The translations under genes were made by a program, and so were the position numbers. A stretch of DNA of 64,000 nt from Palsa-504 sp963835775 (GTDB lineage Bacteria; Actinomycetota; Actinomycetes; Streptosporangiales; Streptosporangiaceae): contig CAWIHB010000012.1 in the NCBI GenBank assembly GCA_963835775.1, forward strand, positions 62,001-126,000, read 5' to 3'. The notes beneath the pieces are model-generated. The model saw only the letters and a list, made by a program, of their open reading frames with translations, had not been told where the DNA came from and did no database searches. Shown in pieces: positions 16,331 to 26,483 of this stretch; position 1 is the stretch's first letter, and each line of letters opens with the position of its first letter.

Positions 16331-18415
16331 CCGCCGCCCGTGCCGACCGCCTGTGCCTCGGGTACCAGTACGCCGCTCCGTATCCCGAGCCGGGCCCGCT
16401 GCCCCGGCGGCCGACGCCACCCGAGCAGGAGCGAATCAGCCCGGACTGGGCCGCGGCCCAGCGGCGCGAGGAGCGGCGGCTCAACCGGCCGCTGCGGGCC
16501 GCGTTCGTGACCGCCCTGGCAGTGGCCGTGCTGGCGGTGGCGGGTGGCTTGGCCGGCTGGTTCAGCAGCCTGCTGGCCGGCTTCGGGGTGATCGTCGGTG
16601 TCCTGGTCGCAGCGGTCAGCGGCTACGCGCTGTGGCAGGGCGCGCGGGCGCTGCGGACCCGGCTGGCCGACGAGCGAGGCCGGGTGGGCCGGCTGCGGGA
16701 CGCCCAGGAGAACCAGCTGTTCGCCTGGCAGGCGGCGCACGCCGCCCGGATCCGCGAGTGGCAGGCGCAGAGCATCGCCTACGAGCACCAGAAGCGCTGG
16801 TACGCGGTGAACCTGCCCGGCGGCATCCACCGGGTCGACGTGGCCGGCGGGACCCTGTCCGGCTGGTCCGCCATGCTCACCACGGCCGCCGCGCACCGGC
16901 TGGCGGCCGGCGGCGAGGTGACCGTGCTCGACCTGACCGAGGGCTCGGTCGCCCTGGACCTGCTCGCCTATGCGCGCACCGCCGGCCTCGAACCGCTGGT
17001 CTGGGTGCTGCCCGAAGACCTGCCCCGGCTCGACCTGGGCACCGGGCTGGCCGCCGCCGGGCTGGCCGACGTGCTGTCGCTGGTCGTCAGCGTGACCGAG
17101 GACCAGGGCTCCACCCGTGACCTGTCCTTCGACAATGCCATCCTCGAGCGGATTATCGACACGCTCGGCGGCACCACGACGGTGGCCGCAGTGGCCGCCG
17201 CGCTGCGGACGCTGGCCCAGGTCGGCGATCTGCGCCAGGACCTGGCCGCCGGGCTGATCAGCACCGACCAGGTGGACCGGCTGGCCGCCATGTTCGGCCG
17301 CGGCGCTGACCGCATCGTGATCGAACGAGCCTGGGTGCTCGAGTCCCAGCTGCGCAAGCTCGCCGCGGCCGGGACCGCGCCGGTCCAGCTGCCGCGCAGC
17401 CCGCTGCGCGTGGTGGCCGTGGGCCAGGGCGCGGGTGCGGTCGAGGGCAAGGTGCTTGGCGCCTACCTGGCCGTCAGCCTGACCCACGCGCTGCGGGCGG
17501 CCCGCAACCCTGATCCTGGCCCGGCGTGGCAGCACACGCTGTTCGTGCTGGGCGCGGACCGGCTGCGTGGCGACCTGCTCGACCGGCTGTCCGACGCCTG
17601 CGAGAGCACCGGGACCGGGCTGGTGCTCGCCTACCGGTCCGTTCCGCCTCCGGTCAAGCAGCGGCTGGGCCGTGGCAACGCCGCGGTGGCCTTCATGCGG
17701 CTCGGCAACGCCGAGGATGCCAAGGCGGCCAGCGAGCAGCTCGGCTCCGAGCACCGCTTCGTGCTGTCCCAGCTCACCGAGACGGTCGGGCTGTCGGTCA
17801 CCGACACCACGTCGAGCTCGTACACCAGCACCACCGGCTCGGTCAGCTCCCTGGCCACCTCGTGGTCGGCCACGGAGGGCACCACCCGCAGCCGCGGGCA
17901 CGGCTGGAGCGACCAGGGCAGCAGGCTGCTGCCGTCGCCCGCGGCCTTCTCCCGTAACGTCCAGACGAGCGATTCCCTCAGCACCGGCCTGAGCGAATCG
18001 GCCACCGCCGGCCTCAGCTCGAGCACCGCGTGGGGCCTGAGCACGTCCAAGGCGACCGGCGACAGCCAGTCGCTCGCCTCCGCCCTGCAGCGCTCCCGCG
18101 AGTTCCTGGTCGAGCAGCACGAGCTGCAGCAGCTGCCGGCCAGCGCGATGATCGTCAGCTACGCCAGCCCGGCCGGCCTGGCAGGTCATCCTGGCCGATG
18201 CCAATCCGGGCATCAGCGGCTTGACCGCGGCTACCACCACCACGCTGGAGGAGTTCCGCGCCCTGCCCGCCGCGGCGGTCGCCCCGCCCCCTTCCCAGCC
18301 GGACCGCGACGGGCGGGTGGCTCCGGGCGGCTGGCGTTCCGGCGACGGGCGGCCGCCGCCCAACCTGGGCCCGCCGCCGCCCCGCCTGGACTGGCGCAGA
18401 CGTCGCCGCTCCTGA
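16327..18415 (+). CDS. TraM-recognition/VirD4-like protein with Ser/Thr-rich segment, frameshifted near its end
   Basis: Two transmembrane segments (about 59-101) and a charged helical stretch are followed by a large cytoplasmic domain ending in a TraG/TraD C-terminal-like region (LFVLGADRLRGDLLDRLSDACE, LVLAYRSVPPPVKQRLG). A Ser/Thr-rich insert lies at about 495-590. After the codons for SYASPAG the frame degrades. A +1 shift near 18180 instead gives QVILADANPGISGLT, then TTTTLEEFRALP and a Pro-rich tail stopping at 18415, so a one-base insertion (or two-base loss) is likely. No Walker A is seen. It is the middle gene of the triad. Confidence 0.65.
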
Positions 18416-18478
18416 TCACCCACCGTGCTCTTCTCAATACCGGTGGCGCTCCGGACAGTGAGCTGATATCTACTCAAG

Positions 18479-20329
18479 GTGACCAAGTGGACAGATCCGC
18501 AGGCCCGGAACGGTACCCGGCCCGAGCCGGCCGCCACCGAGATCGGCACGATCCTGGCCGAGCTGACCGCGACGGGGGTGCCGTGGCTCACCCTGGCCGC
18601 CGCCGAGGGTGGCCGCCCGGATCCTGGCCTGACCGGCGCCGGGGACACCGTGGTCATCGACACCACGGACCCGCAGCAGCCGCCGGTCACGATTGATCCG
18701 CTCGAGCCCGAGGACGGGTACCCGGTCCAGGCCCATGCCGACCGGCTGGCCGGGCTGCTCGAGGCGGCCTTCGGCCTGGCCGACCCGGTGGCCGCGGCCC
18801 TGCGGTCCGGGCTGCGGCGCGCGTATGCGGAGTGCGGCTGGGACACGCTCACCGGCCAGGCGCCGCCCGGCCGCCGCCCGCCGCCCGCCGTGCCAGCCTT
18901 CCGCCACCTGTGCCGCGCGGTCCTAGCTGCCGCCGACGACCTCGGCTACGACCCGGGCCAGCGGGCCACCGTCCGCGGCTTCCTGCAGGCCCGGCTGGAA
19001 CCGCTGTGGACCGGCCCGGGCGGGCGCTTTCTCGAGGGCGGCCACCCGGTCGGTTCCGCCATGCTGCTGGGCGGGAACACCTTGATCGTCATCGGCGGTC
19101 CGGCCGACGACGAGGCCCTGACCTTCCTGGCCGGTGTGCCGCTGATCCGGGTGGCCGAACGGCTCAGCCTGGCCGACGGCAGCTACCCGGCCCGGGGCCC
19201 CAGGGCCCGCCGGCTGTGCCCGGACAACCAGTCGGGCCCGGCCGGCCCCCGCCCGCGGCTGGCCGTGCTGCTGGCCGGGTCCCTGGGCCGCCCGGCCCGG
19301 CCGCAGGGTGCCGCCTGGCTCAGCCGGCTGCTGGCCGACCTGCGCGCTCGCGGCTCCCAGGTCATCGCCACGCCCGCCGCCAGCCACCCGGACGCGCCGC
19401 GCCCAGACCAGGTCCAGGCCGGCGAAATCCCCGTCTGGATGCTGAACGGCCGCCGGTCGGCCGCCTGCGGCGGCCTCTGCCACCGCCACCGTCCCTGCAC
19501 CGGCTACGAGATCCACGCGGCCGGCCTGCTGGCCCGCGACGACGGCCAGGTCTGGCTCCGGCTCTGGCTGCACACCCTGGTGCTCGCCTTCCTCACCAGC
19601 AGACCGGTGCCGCGGGTGCCGCCCGGCCTGCGCTCGGCCTGGCGGGCGCTCGGCCCGCGGGGGCGCGACTGCCTGCTGGCCACCGTGCTCGACGGCGCGG
19701 TGAGCGGCCGGGCCGTGGTGCTGCGCCGCAGCTACGATCCGCAGCGGCTGCTGAAGATCCTGGCCGCGGTGGCCGGCCCCATGCTCGAGGCCGCGGCCGC
19801 CCGGCCCGATCCGGCGCCCGTCGGCCAAACCGGGACCGGCCGGACGGCCCCCGGAGGCTCCGACATCGCCCCGCCCTTCCGCGCCGGCCAGGTCTGGGTC
19901 ATCCCGCAACTGCGCTGGCTGCATGAGGCCGAACGGCTCAACCCGCTCGGCCAGGCCGAGATCCGCCTGGACGACCTGGCCCCGCCGCTGGACTTCGGCC
20001 TGGCCGGGCTGCCCGACTGGCCTGGCATCCGGGTGCGGGACCGGCTGGCCGCGCTGCGGCGGCACCCGATGTCCATGGAGTCACCCCGTAACCGGGAGGC
20101 GGCCTGCACCGCGCTGCTCGGCGAGGACGGGCGGGCCGGCTTGGACGCCGACCTGGCCAGCGCCGCTATCGGCATCGGCCCGCAGGCCCGGCTGAACTAC
20201 GTGGCCCGCACGATGGGCATCGGAGCGCGTGGCGCCGAACCGGGCTGGCTCGAGGTCGTGCTGTCCTGGCCGGACCGGATCATCGGGCCGGCCTGGGATC
20301 CGGACCTGCGGGAGACCGCGACCGGATAG
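18479..20329 (+). CDS. HerA/VirB4-like ATPase relative lacking a P-loop
   Basis: 616 residues, GTG start. VTIDPLEPEDGYPVQAHADR and LRSGLRRAYAECGWD match the 'NPLEP..G.PVQAHA' block of bacterial HerA/VirB4-type ATPases. The segment before it (NGTRPEPAATEIGTILAEL) aligns with the region where GxxGxGK[ST] would stand, but Lys is absent. The usual acidic Walker B is replaced by LAVLLAGSLG. The fold seems kept while catalysis seems lost. It lies 63 bp after the shifted end of the previous gene and just before murT. The annotation rests on motif memory, not a search. Confidence 0.6.
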   Translation: MTKWTDPQARNGTRPEPAATEIGTILAELTATGVPWLTLAAAEGGRPDPGLTGAGDTVVIDTTDPQQPPVTIDPLEPEDGYPVQAHADRLAGLLEAAFGLADPVAAALRSGLRRAYAECGWDTLTGQAPPGRRPPPAVPAFRHLCRAVLAAADDLGYDPGQRATVRGFLQARLEPLWTGPGGRFLEGGHPVGSAMLLGGNTLIVIGGPADDEALTFLAGVPLIRVAERLSLADGSYPARGPRARRLCPDNQSGPAGPRPRLAVLLAGSLGRPARPQGAAWLSRLLADLRARGSQVIATPAASHPDAPRPDQVQAGEIPVWMLNGRRSAACGGLCHRHRPCTGYEIHAAGLLARDDGQVWLRLWLHTLVLAFLTSRPVPRVPPGLRSAWRALGPRGRDCLLATVLDGAVSGRAVVLRRSYDPQRLLKILAAVAGPMLEAAAARPDPAPVGQTGTGRTAPGGSDIAPPFRAGQVWVIPQLRWLHEAERLNPLGQAEIRLDDLAPPLDFGLAGLPDWPGIRVRDRLAALRRHPMSMESPRNREAACTALLGEDGRAGLDADLASAAIGIGPQARLNYVARTMGIGARGAEPGWLEVVLSWPDRIIGPAWDPDLRETATG

Positions 20330-20342
20330 GCTCGGGGCCGAG

Positions 20343-21602
20343 ATGAGCACAAGCAGCCCTTCCCGGCGGACCGGTCTCCCCCTGCGCGCACGCCTGGCCA
20401 CCACCGTGGGCGGCGCGGCCGGCCGGGCCTCCCGGCTGGCGGGCCGCGGCGACGGATCGGTCATCGGCGGGGTCATCGGCCTGCGCCTGAAACCCGACCT
20501 GCTCGCGCTGCTGGCCCGCGGCCGGCAGGTGGTCCTGGTCACCGGCACCAACGGCAAGACCACCACCACCAGGCTGATCACCGCCGCGCTCGGCACCACC
20601 GGCCAGCAGGTCGCGTCCAACGCGTTCGGCGCGAACATGGAGGCCGGCCTGGTATCGGCGCTGGCCCGCGCGCCCGATGCCACCATGGCCGTGCTCGAGG
20701 TCGACGAGAAGTACATGCCGGCCATGCTGGCCACCACCCGGGCCCGGGTGGTGACGCTGCTCAACCTCAGCCGGGACCAGATGGACCGGGCCGCGGAGAT
20801 CTGGCTGCTGGCCCGGCGCTGGCGGGCCGCCCTGGCCGCCGCGGACTGCCGGGTCATCGCCAACGCCGACGACCCGCTGGTGGCCTGGGCCGCCGCGCAG
20901 TCACGCCAGGTCACCTGGGTGGCCGCGGGCCAGCGGTGGCACGACGACTCCTGGTGCTGCCCGAACTGCGGGTCGCACCTGCGCCGGGATGGCGAGGACT
21001 GGTACTGCGGCGAATGCCCGAACCGCCGCCCGCCGGTCAGCTGGGTGCTGGCCGGCGATGAGGTGATCGACCCGACCGGCCGGTCCCGCCCGCTGGACCT
21101 GATGCTGCCCGGCCGGGCCAACCGGTCCAACGCCGTGGTCGCCCTGGCGGTGGCGGAGGTGTTCGGCATCGGCGTGACGCAAGCGCTCGAGGCGCTGGCC
21201 CAGGTCCGGTCGGTGGCCGGCCGCTACACCCAGATCGAGCGCCGGGGCTGTGAGCTGCGGCTGCTGCTGGCCAAGAACCCGGCAGGCTGGCTGGAAGCGC
21301 TGGACGTCCTGGTCCCGCCGCCGGTGCCGGTCCTGCTGGCGGTGAACGCCCAGGTGCCGGACGGCCGGGACACCTCCTGGCTGTGGGATGTGGACTACCG
21401 CCGGCTGCGCGGCCGGCCGGTGCTGGTGACCGGCGAGCGCCAGATCGACCTGGCCGTCCGGCTGGAGGCCGACGAGGTGGCCTTCCGCCTGGCGAGCACC
21501 GTCGACGAGGCCATCGACCTGGCCCGCAGCCCGTCCATGGAAGTGATCGCCAACTACACGGCGTTCCAGCAGATCCGCGCGGTGCTCGGGCGGACGGCCT
21601 GA
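20343..21602 (+). CDS. murT: Lipid II isoglutaminyl synthase subunit MurT
   Basis: 419 residues from ATG 20343. It has the Mur ligase P-loop GTNGKTTTT, a Cys4 zinc ribbon inserted in the ligase domain (CCPNCG ... YCGECPN) and a C-terminal DUF1727 domain with the NYTAFQ motif. With GatD it amidates D-Glu of the lipid II stem peptide to D-isoglutamine in the cytoplasm. gatD follows after 20 bp. Upstream extension of the frame overlaps the previous gene and is rejected. Confidence 0.95.
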   Translation: MSTSSPSRRTGLPLRARLATTVGGAAGRASRLAGRGDGSVIGGVIGLRLKPDLLALLARGRQVVLVTGTNGKTTTTRLITAALGTTGQQVASNAFGANMEAGLVSALARAPDATMAVLEVDEKYMPAMLATTRARVVTLLNLSRDQMDRAAEIWLLARRWRAALAAADCRVIANADDPLVAWAAAQSRQVTWVAAGQRWHDDSWCCPNCGSHLRRDGEDWYCGECPNRRPPVSWVLAGDEVIDPTGRSRPLDLMLPGRANRSNAVVALAVAEVFGIGVTQALEALAQVRSVAGRYTQIERRGCELRLLLAKNPAGWLEALDVLVPPPVPVLLAVNAQVPDGRDTSWLWDVDYRRLRGRPVLVTGERQIDLAVRLEADEVAFRLASTVDEAIDLARSPSMEVIANYTAFQQIRAVLGRTA

Positions 21603-21622
21603 GGCCGCGGGCAGGAGGGGCG

Positions 21623-22378
21623 ATGGAGCACGGACTCGGCCGCGGCGCCGGACCCCGGGGTCCGTCCGCGGTCCGGCTGGTCTGGATCTACCCGGACCTG
21701 CTCAGCACCTACGGAGACCGCGGCAACCTGCTCGTGCTGGCCCGCCGGGCCCGGCTGCGCGGAGTCCCGGTCGAGATCGCCGAGGTCAACTCCGACCAGC
21801 AGGTCCCCACCGGCGGCGACATCTACCTGCTGGGCGGCGGCGAGGACCTGCCGCAGATCCTGGCCGTCCGCCGCCTGCGGGCCGGCGGCGGCCTGTCCGC
21901 CGCGGTCAACCGGGGCGCGGTGGTGTTCGCGGTCTGCGCCGGCTACCAGATCGTCGGCACCGAATTCGGCGGCGTGGAAGGCGAGCCGGTGCCGGGCCTC
22001 GGCCTGCTGGACATCCGCAGCGGCCGCGGCGAGCGCCGCGGCGTGGGCGAGATCACCGCCGACGTCGACCCCGCGCTGGGCGTGCAGCGCCTGACCGGCT
22101 TCGAGAACCACCAGGGCACCACCCGCCGCGGCCCCGCGGCCAAGCCGCTGGCCACCGTGCTGACCGGCGTCGGCAACGGCGACGGCACCGAAGGTGCCTA
22201 CGCCGGGCGGGTCCTCGGCACTTACCTGCACGGCCCCGCCCTGGTCCGCAACCCCAGCCTGGCCGACCTGCTGCTCACCTGGGTGGCCGGCACCCTGCCG
22301 CCCATCGACCCGCGCCAGGAGGAACTGGTCCAGACCCTGCGCCGCGACCGGCTGGCCGCCCAGGGCGCGACGGCCTGA
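21623..22378 (+). CDS. gatD: Lipid II isoglutaminyl synthase glutaminase subunit GatD
   Basis: 251 residues from ATG 21623 behind GCAGGAGGGG. Class I glutamine amidotransferase with the nucleophile in VFAVCAGYQIVG, the catalytic His in GTYLHGPAL, and the GGGEDLPQ loop. It supplies ammonia to MurT. About 17 residues precede the usual start WIYPDLLSTYGDRGN. About 220 bp of non-coding sequence follow before the convergent chaperone gene. Confidence 0.95.
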   Translation: MEHGLGRGAGPRGPSAVRLVWIYPDLLSTYGDRGNLLVLARRARLRGVPVEIAEVNSDQQVPTGGDIYLLGGGEDLPQILAVRRLRAGGGLSAAVNRGAVVFAVCAGYQIVGTEFGGVEGEPVPGLGLLDIRSGRGERRGVGEITADVDPALGVQRLTGFENHQGTTRRGPAAKPLATVLTGVGNGDGTEGAYAGRVLGTYLHGPALVRNPSLADLLLTWVAGTLPPIDPRQEELVQTLRRDRLAAQGATA

Positions 22379-22601
22379 GCCCGCCTGCGCGATCTCGGCC
22401 GGCCCCGGCAAGATGGGCGCGTTCACCGGCGCCTAGCCGCAGCGACCTGGTGGTCGGCCGCCTGCCCCTGGACCAGGACCATGCTGCGGACGGCTTCGGC
22501 GCGTCGCTGCTGGACTTAGCGGGCCGCCGGGCCGTGTACGTGGACGACTGGCCTCGCGCAGAGGAACTGGGCCTCCCAGTCAACCGCGGCGGAAAGCTGA
22601 G

Positions 22602-23540
22602 CTATCCGCCGCAGGCCTGGGCGGCCAGCTGGCCGATGGCCGCGGCCGAGGCGGTGGCCCGGCGGGACCACCACCGGGCCACGGCGGCTGGGCCGTCCGC
22701 CTCCGGCCAGGCCGCGGCCTGCCGGGCGTGCAGGGCCGCCCAGTGCTCCGCATGCCGACCGAGCCAGGCGAGCGTGGCCGCCGGGTCTTGTTCCAGCAGG
22801 GCGCCGAGGGCGAACCGGCGTTCGCCCCGGCGCAGGCCCGTGTCGGCCTGGCGGGCGGCCGCGGCAAGATCGTCATAGGTGAGGGCGAAACCCGCCTGGA
22901 CCGGGACGGTGAGCGCGTCGAGGAAGTCCCGGTAGCCGCCGTCGACTGCCAGACCGCCGGGTGCGTGGCGCAAGGCCAGCGGGAGGCCACCGGGCGGCTC
23001 GCTCAGCGCAGCCTCCCGGCGCAGGACCCGGCCCATCAGGTCGGCCCACGGGGCGAACGGCGCGTCGCGGCGGATTGCGTCCAGATAGACCGGCACCCAG
23101 GAGTACAGGTGCTCCCACAGCACGGCCGTACGGAGATGGGTCAGGCGATCGCGGCCCTGCCGGGTGACGGCGGCCTGCGACGCCTCACCCAGCTCGGCGT
23201 ACAGGGCGAGGATGGCGGCCAAGTGGTCGGCGTCACCGGGCGGGGTCAAGCCGATAGCACGCCATACCCCGGCGACCCGGTCGGCGCCCTCGCCGCCCAG
23301 CTTTCCCTCCGGTCCCAGGTAGACAGAGGCGTACGGCGGAAGGGCCAGGACGAACGCCCGGGTGTGCTCGGCCGCCGTCCACGAACGAAGGCCGAGGCAG
23401 GCGGCAAGCCGGGCCGTGTCGGCGGGCGGGCCAAGGGTGACGGCGCCGAGGGCCCGCAACAGCTCCCAGCGGCCGGTTTCCTTCGCCGCGGCCTCCTCCT
23501 GCGGTCCGGGCGGGGCGGCCGCGGCCTGGCTGTGGCTCAC
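22602..23540 (-). CDS. TorD/DmsD-type molybdoenzyme maturation chaperone
   Basis: 312 residues, all-helical. The segment LWEHLYSWVPVYLDAI matches the signature region of TorD/NarJ-family redox chaperones, and about 90 residues precede the conserved domain. Such chaperones bind the catalytic subunit until the molybdenum cofactor is inserted. The GTG start overlaps the molybdoenzyme stop by GTGA, making it the last gene of the three-gene unit and clearly dedicated to that enzyme. Confidence 0.85.
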   Translation of the reverse strand: MSHSQAAAAPPGPQEEAAAKETGRWELLRALGAVTLGPPADTARLAACLGLRSWTAAEHTRAFVLALPPYASVYLGPEGKLGGEGADRVAGVWRAIGLTPPGDADHLAAILALYAELGEASQAAVTRQGRDRLTHLRTAVLWEHLYSWVPVYLDAIRRDAPFAPWADLMGRVLRREAALSEPPGGLPLALRHAPGGLAVDGGYRDFLDALTVPVQAGFALTYDDLAAAARQADTGLRRGERRFALGALLEQDPAATLAWLGRHAEHWAALHARQAAAWPEADGPAAVARWWSRRATASAAAIGQLAAQACGG

Positions 23541-26470
23541 GGCCGGGCCGCCGGCAGCCGGAAGGCCTGCGCGGAGGGCCGCAGCGGGCGCATCAGCCAG
23601 CCCGGTCGGCGGGTCCCGTCCGGGGACACCGATCCCGCCGGACGGGTGTCTGCGAGCCAGCGCCGGTAGACCTCGCGCGCCTTGGCCGCGTCGACGGCGA
23701 TGTCACCGTGACTGTCGCCCGGCCGGGCCGGGGTTACCCGGACCGCCTGGTGCCAGCAGTGCATACCCGAGATGGGGTCGGGATGGACGGGAAAGGTGAG
23801 GTTCTGGTGCACCCCAGTGTCGCTCCACCAAATGCGCGCCGTGTCGGGGTCGGCGGAGGCGTACGGGCCGACCGTCGCCTCGCGGCGCATCTGCCACCCG
23901 TCGCCATCGCGCCGCAGGCCGACCGTGGCCATCATCCCGCCCGCGCTGACCTGCGCATGGCCGGACAGTTTCCACCGGCCCATGTGGTGGCTGCAGGCCA
24001 CCACGCCGGGCCGAATTCCCTCGGTGATCCAGGCCTTCGCGACGAAGTGACCGATCTCGGTCGCCACCCGCACCAGGTCGCCGGTGCGGGCCACGCCGAG
24101 CCGGGCAGCGTCAGCGGGATGGATCCACACCGGGTTGGTGTGCGCGAGCTCGTCCAGCCACTTGGAGTTCGCCGACCTGGTATGGATCTGGGTCGGCAGC
24201 CGGAACGTGGACAGCAGCACCATCTGATCTGCGGCTAGCCGCGAGGGATGCACGTGGCTGCGGATGTAGCCGGGGATCGCGTACTCCGGCCAGCCCCAGG
24301 CGGCTAGCGTCGAGGACCAGAACTCCAGGCGCCCCAACGGCGTCGGGAACCCGCGCCGGACCACCCCGTCGATCATGACGCCGGCCGGACGGCGCCCGGC
24401 TCCGTCCGGAGCGGGCGCACCGGCAGGGACGATGTTGGGGTCGGCGGGCTTGGGCGCCGACGTGTAGACCCGGCCGTACTGGGTGACATTCAGGTCGGTA
24501 AGCTCGTCCGCCGGTACCTCCTGCTCGTGGACGGCGCCGTTCCCGCGGGTGACCTCGAAGGCGCCGTACCGGCGCATGTACGCCAATGGCGTCAGCTTCT
24601 CCGCCGCGGCGCGGGCGGGCAGCCCCGGCACTGAGTGCTCGAACATCCAGCCGTAGTACTCGTCCACCGTGAGCTTGGTGCCGGGGTTAGCCCGCGACTC
24701 GTGGTACTGGCGGATGCCCAGCGTGCCGTCCGGGTCGATCCGCCAGGACAGCTCGATCCAGAACTCGTTCTCCTCCCACACCTCGCCGGGATTGACCTGG
24801 CGGGTGTCGGTGACCTGCTCGCCGAGCCGCTCCCGCGCTGCGCGCAGCACCGGCTGGCGGAACCCGACCCACTGGCCGTCGTACTGCTCGTAGGAGTGGG
24901 TGTCGTGCCGTTCGGACGAATGGCCCATGGGCAGCACGTAGTCGGCGAAGAAGGCGGACTCGTTCCAGGTCGGGGTCAGCGCCACGAAGCAGCCGACCTT
25001 GCTCTCGTCGGTCAGCACCTCCATCCACGACAGGCCGTCCGGGTTGGTCCACACGGGGTTGTAAACGCGGATGAAATATGTATCCAGCCGCCCGCGGCCG
25101 TCCTTGAGGAAGTGCGGCAGCAGGAACGACATCTCGTTCTGGGCCAGCGGGTACTCAAGCGGCCAGGACAGCTCCTGCCACACGCCCGGGTGCGGCGGGA
25201 CGTGGATCGGCCGGGGGACGAACTTGTTCCAGGCGTTCGGGAACATCCCGCCCTCGGTGCCGATCGCACCGAGCAGCGCCGAGATCAGCAGTGTCGTGCG
25301 GGGCACCTGCCAGCCGCCCAGGTTGGACGCGGCCGCCGATCGCCAGTTATGCCAGGCGAACCGGGTCCCGGCGGCGGCGACGACCTCGGCCACCTCGGCG
25401 AGCACCGCCGCCTCGATGCCCGACTCGGCCGCGGCGAACTCGAACGTGAAATCCGCGTACAGGCCGGCCAGGATCTCTTCGAACACCTCGAACGTGACCG
25501 GGGAACCGGGCTGGCACTCGGTCAGGTACTCGGCCCAGTTCCACCAGCGGCGGACGAACTCCCGGTCGTAGCGCCGGGTCTGGATCAGGTAGTTGGCGAT
25601 GGCCAGGTTGATCGCGGGCTCGCTGCCTGGCCATGGTGACAGCCAGTAGTCGGCGTGGGTGGCGGTGTTGGACAGCCGGGTGTCCAGCACGATCAGCTTG
25701 GCGCCGTTGGCGCGGGCCTCGGTGATCCGCTGCGCGTGCGGGTTGAAGTAGTGCCCGGTCTCCAGGTGCGAGCTGATCAAGTAGATGACCTTGGCGTGGG
25801 CGTGGTCCGGGCTGGGCCGGTCGATGCCGGTCCAGAACTGGAATCCGGCCCGGCCGCCGGACGAGCAGACGTTGGTGTGCGAGTTGTGGCCGTCCACCCC
25901 CCAGCTCGCCAGCACCCGCTCGGTGAAGCCGTCCTCGCCCGGTCGCCCGAGGTGCACCATGATCTCGTTCTGCCGCTGCTCGGTGATCGCGGCCCGGATC
26001 CGGGCCGCGAGCGCGTCCAGCGCCTCGTCCCAGCCGATCCGCTCCCACTGCCCGCTACCGCGCGGGCCGGATCGCTTGAGCGGGTACAGGATCCGGTCCG
26101 GGTCGGTGACCTGGTTGATCGTGGCCGGGCCCTTGGCGCAGTTGCGGCCGCGCGAGCCGGGGTGCTCGGGGTTGCCCTCGAACTTGCGTACCTGGAGCGT
26201 CTCGCGGTCCACGTAAGCCAGCAGCCCGCAGGCCGACTCGCAGTTGAAGCACGTGGTCGGGACGAGCATGGAGTGGTGCTCGACCCGCCGCGGCCAGGCC
26301 CGGGAGTCCAGCTCTACCCAGTGATCCCACCGTTCCTTCGGCGGGAACGCGGCGAGCAGGTACTTGCTCGCCCCCTGGTAGAAGGTCTCGCCGCGCGCCT
26401 CGGTGGCGGCGCGGTCGGCTCGAACCCGGGTACCGAGCGCATCGAGGTCACGATCGGCTGCATCTGACAT
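23537..26470 (-). CDS. Molybdopterin oxidoreductase catalytic subunit, SoeA-like (sulfite dehydrogenase candidate)
   Basis: 977 residues from ATG 26470 (GAGGA ribosome site; only 13 bp after the upstream gene). An N-terminal [4Fe-4S] motif CFNCESAC ... NCAKGPA precedes the molybdopterin-binding domains; NVCSSGGRAG is the likely molybdenum-ligand loop with a cysteine. There is no twin-arginine signal, so the enzyme is predicted to be cytoplasmic, as for SoeABC. Its length fits SoeA (near 970) better than PsrA/PhsA (near 760). SQR and persulfide dioxygenases nearby favour sulfite oxidation. Tetrathionate, polysulfide or other substrates are not excluded. Confidence 0.8.
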   Translation of the reverse strand: MSDAADRDLDALGTRVRADRAATEARGETFYQGASKYLLAAFPPKERWDHWVELDSRAWPRRVEHHSMLVPTTCFNCESACGLLAYVDRETLQVRKFEGNPEHPGSRGRNCAKGPATINQVTDPDRILYPLKRSGPRGSGQWERIGWDEALDALAARIRAAITEQRQNEIMVHLGRPGEDGFTERVLASWGVDGHNSHTNVCSSGGRAGFQFWTGIDRPSPDHAHAKVIYLISSHLETGHYFNPHAQRITEARANGAKLIVLDTRLSNTATHADYWLSPWPGSEPAINLAIANYLIQTRRYDREFVRRWWNWAEYLTECQPGSPVTFEVFEEILAGLYADFTFEFAAAESGIEAAVLAEVAEVVAAAGTRFAWHNWRSAAASNLGGWQVPRTTLLISALLGAIGTEGGMFPNAWNKFVPRPIHVPPHPGVWQELSWPLEYPLAQNEMSFLLPHFLKDGRGRLDTYFIRVYNPVWTNPDGLSWMEVLTDESKVGCFVALTPTWNESAFFADYVLPMGHSSERHDTHSYEQYDGQWVGFRQPVLRAARERLGEQVTDTRQVNPGEVWEENEFWIELSWRIDPDGTLGIRQYHESRANPGTKLTVDEYYGWMFEHSVPGLPARAAAEKLTPLAYMRRYGAFEVTRGNGAVHEQEVPADELTDLNVTQYGRVYTSAPKPADPNIVPAGAPAPDGAGRRPAGVMIDGVVRRGFPTPLGRLEFWSSTLAAWGWPEYAIPGYIRSHVHPSRLAADQMVLLSTFRLPTQIHTRSANSKWLDELAHTNPVWIHPADAARLGVARTGDLVRVATEIGHFVAKAWITEGIRPGVVACSHHMGRWKLSGHAQVSAGGMMATVGLRRDGDGWQMRREATVGPYASADPDTARIWWSDTGVHQNLTFPVHPDPISGMHCWHQAVRVTPARPGDSHGDIAVDAAKAREVYRRWLADTRPAGSVSPDGTRRPGWLMRPLRPSAQAFRLPAARP

Positions 26471-26483
26471 GGTGTTCGTCCTC

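Noticed and set aside
15709..18852. A 1047-codon open frame on the minus strand
   Set aside because: It lies opposite the pseudo-ATPase genes, is Arg/Gly/Pro/Ala-rich with no domain motifs, and arises from the lack of stops in very GC-rich antisense sequence.
22379..22601. Frame from 22450 (VVGRLPLDQDHAADGFGASL...)
   Set aside because: It looks briefly protein-like, but it runs into the antisense of the TorD gene and matches no family I know; at most a remnant.
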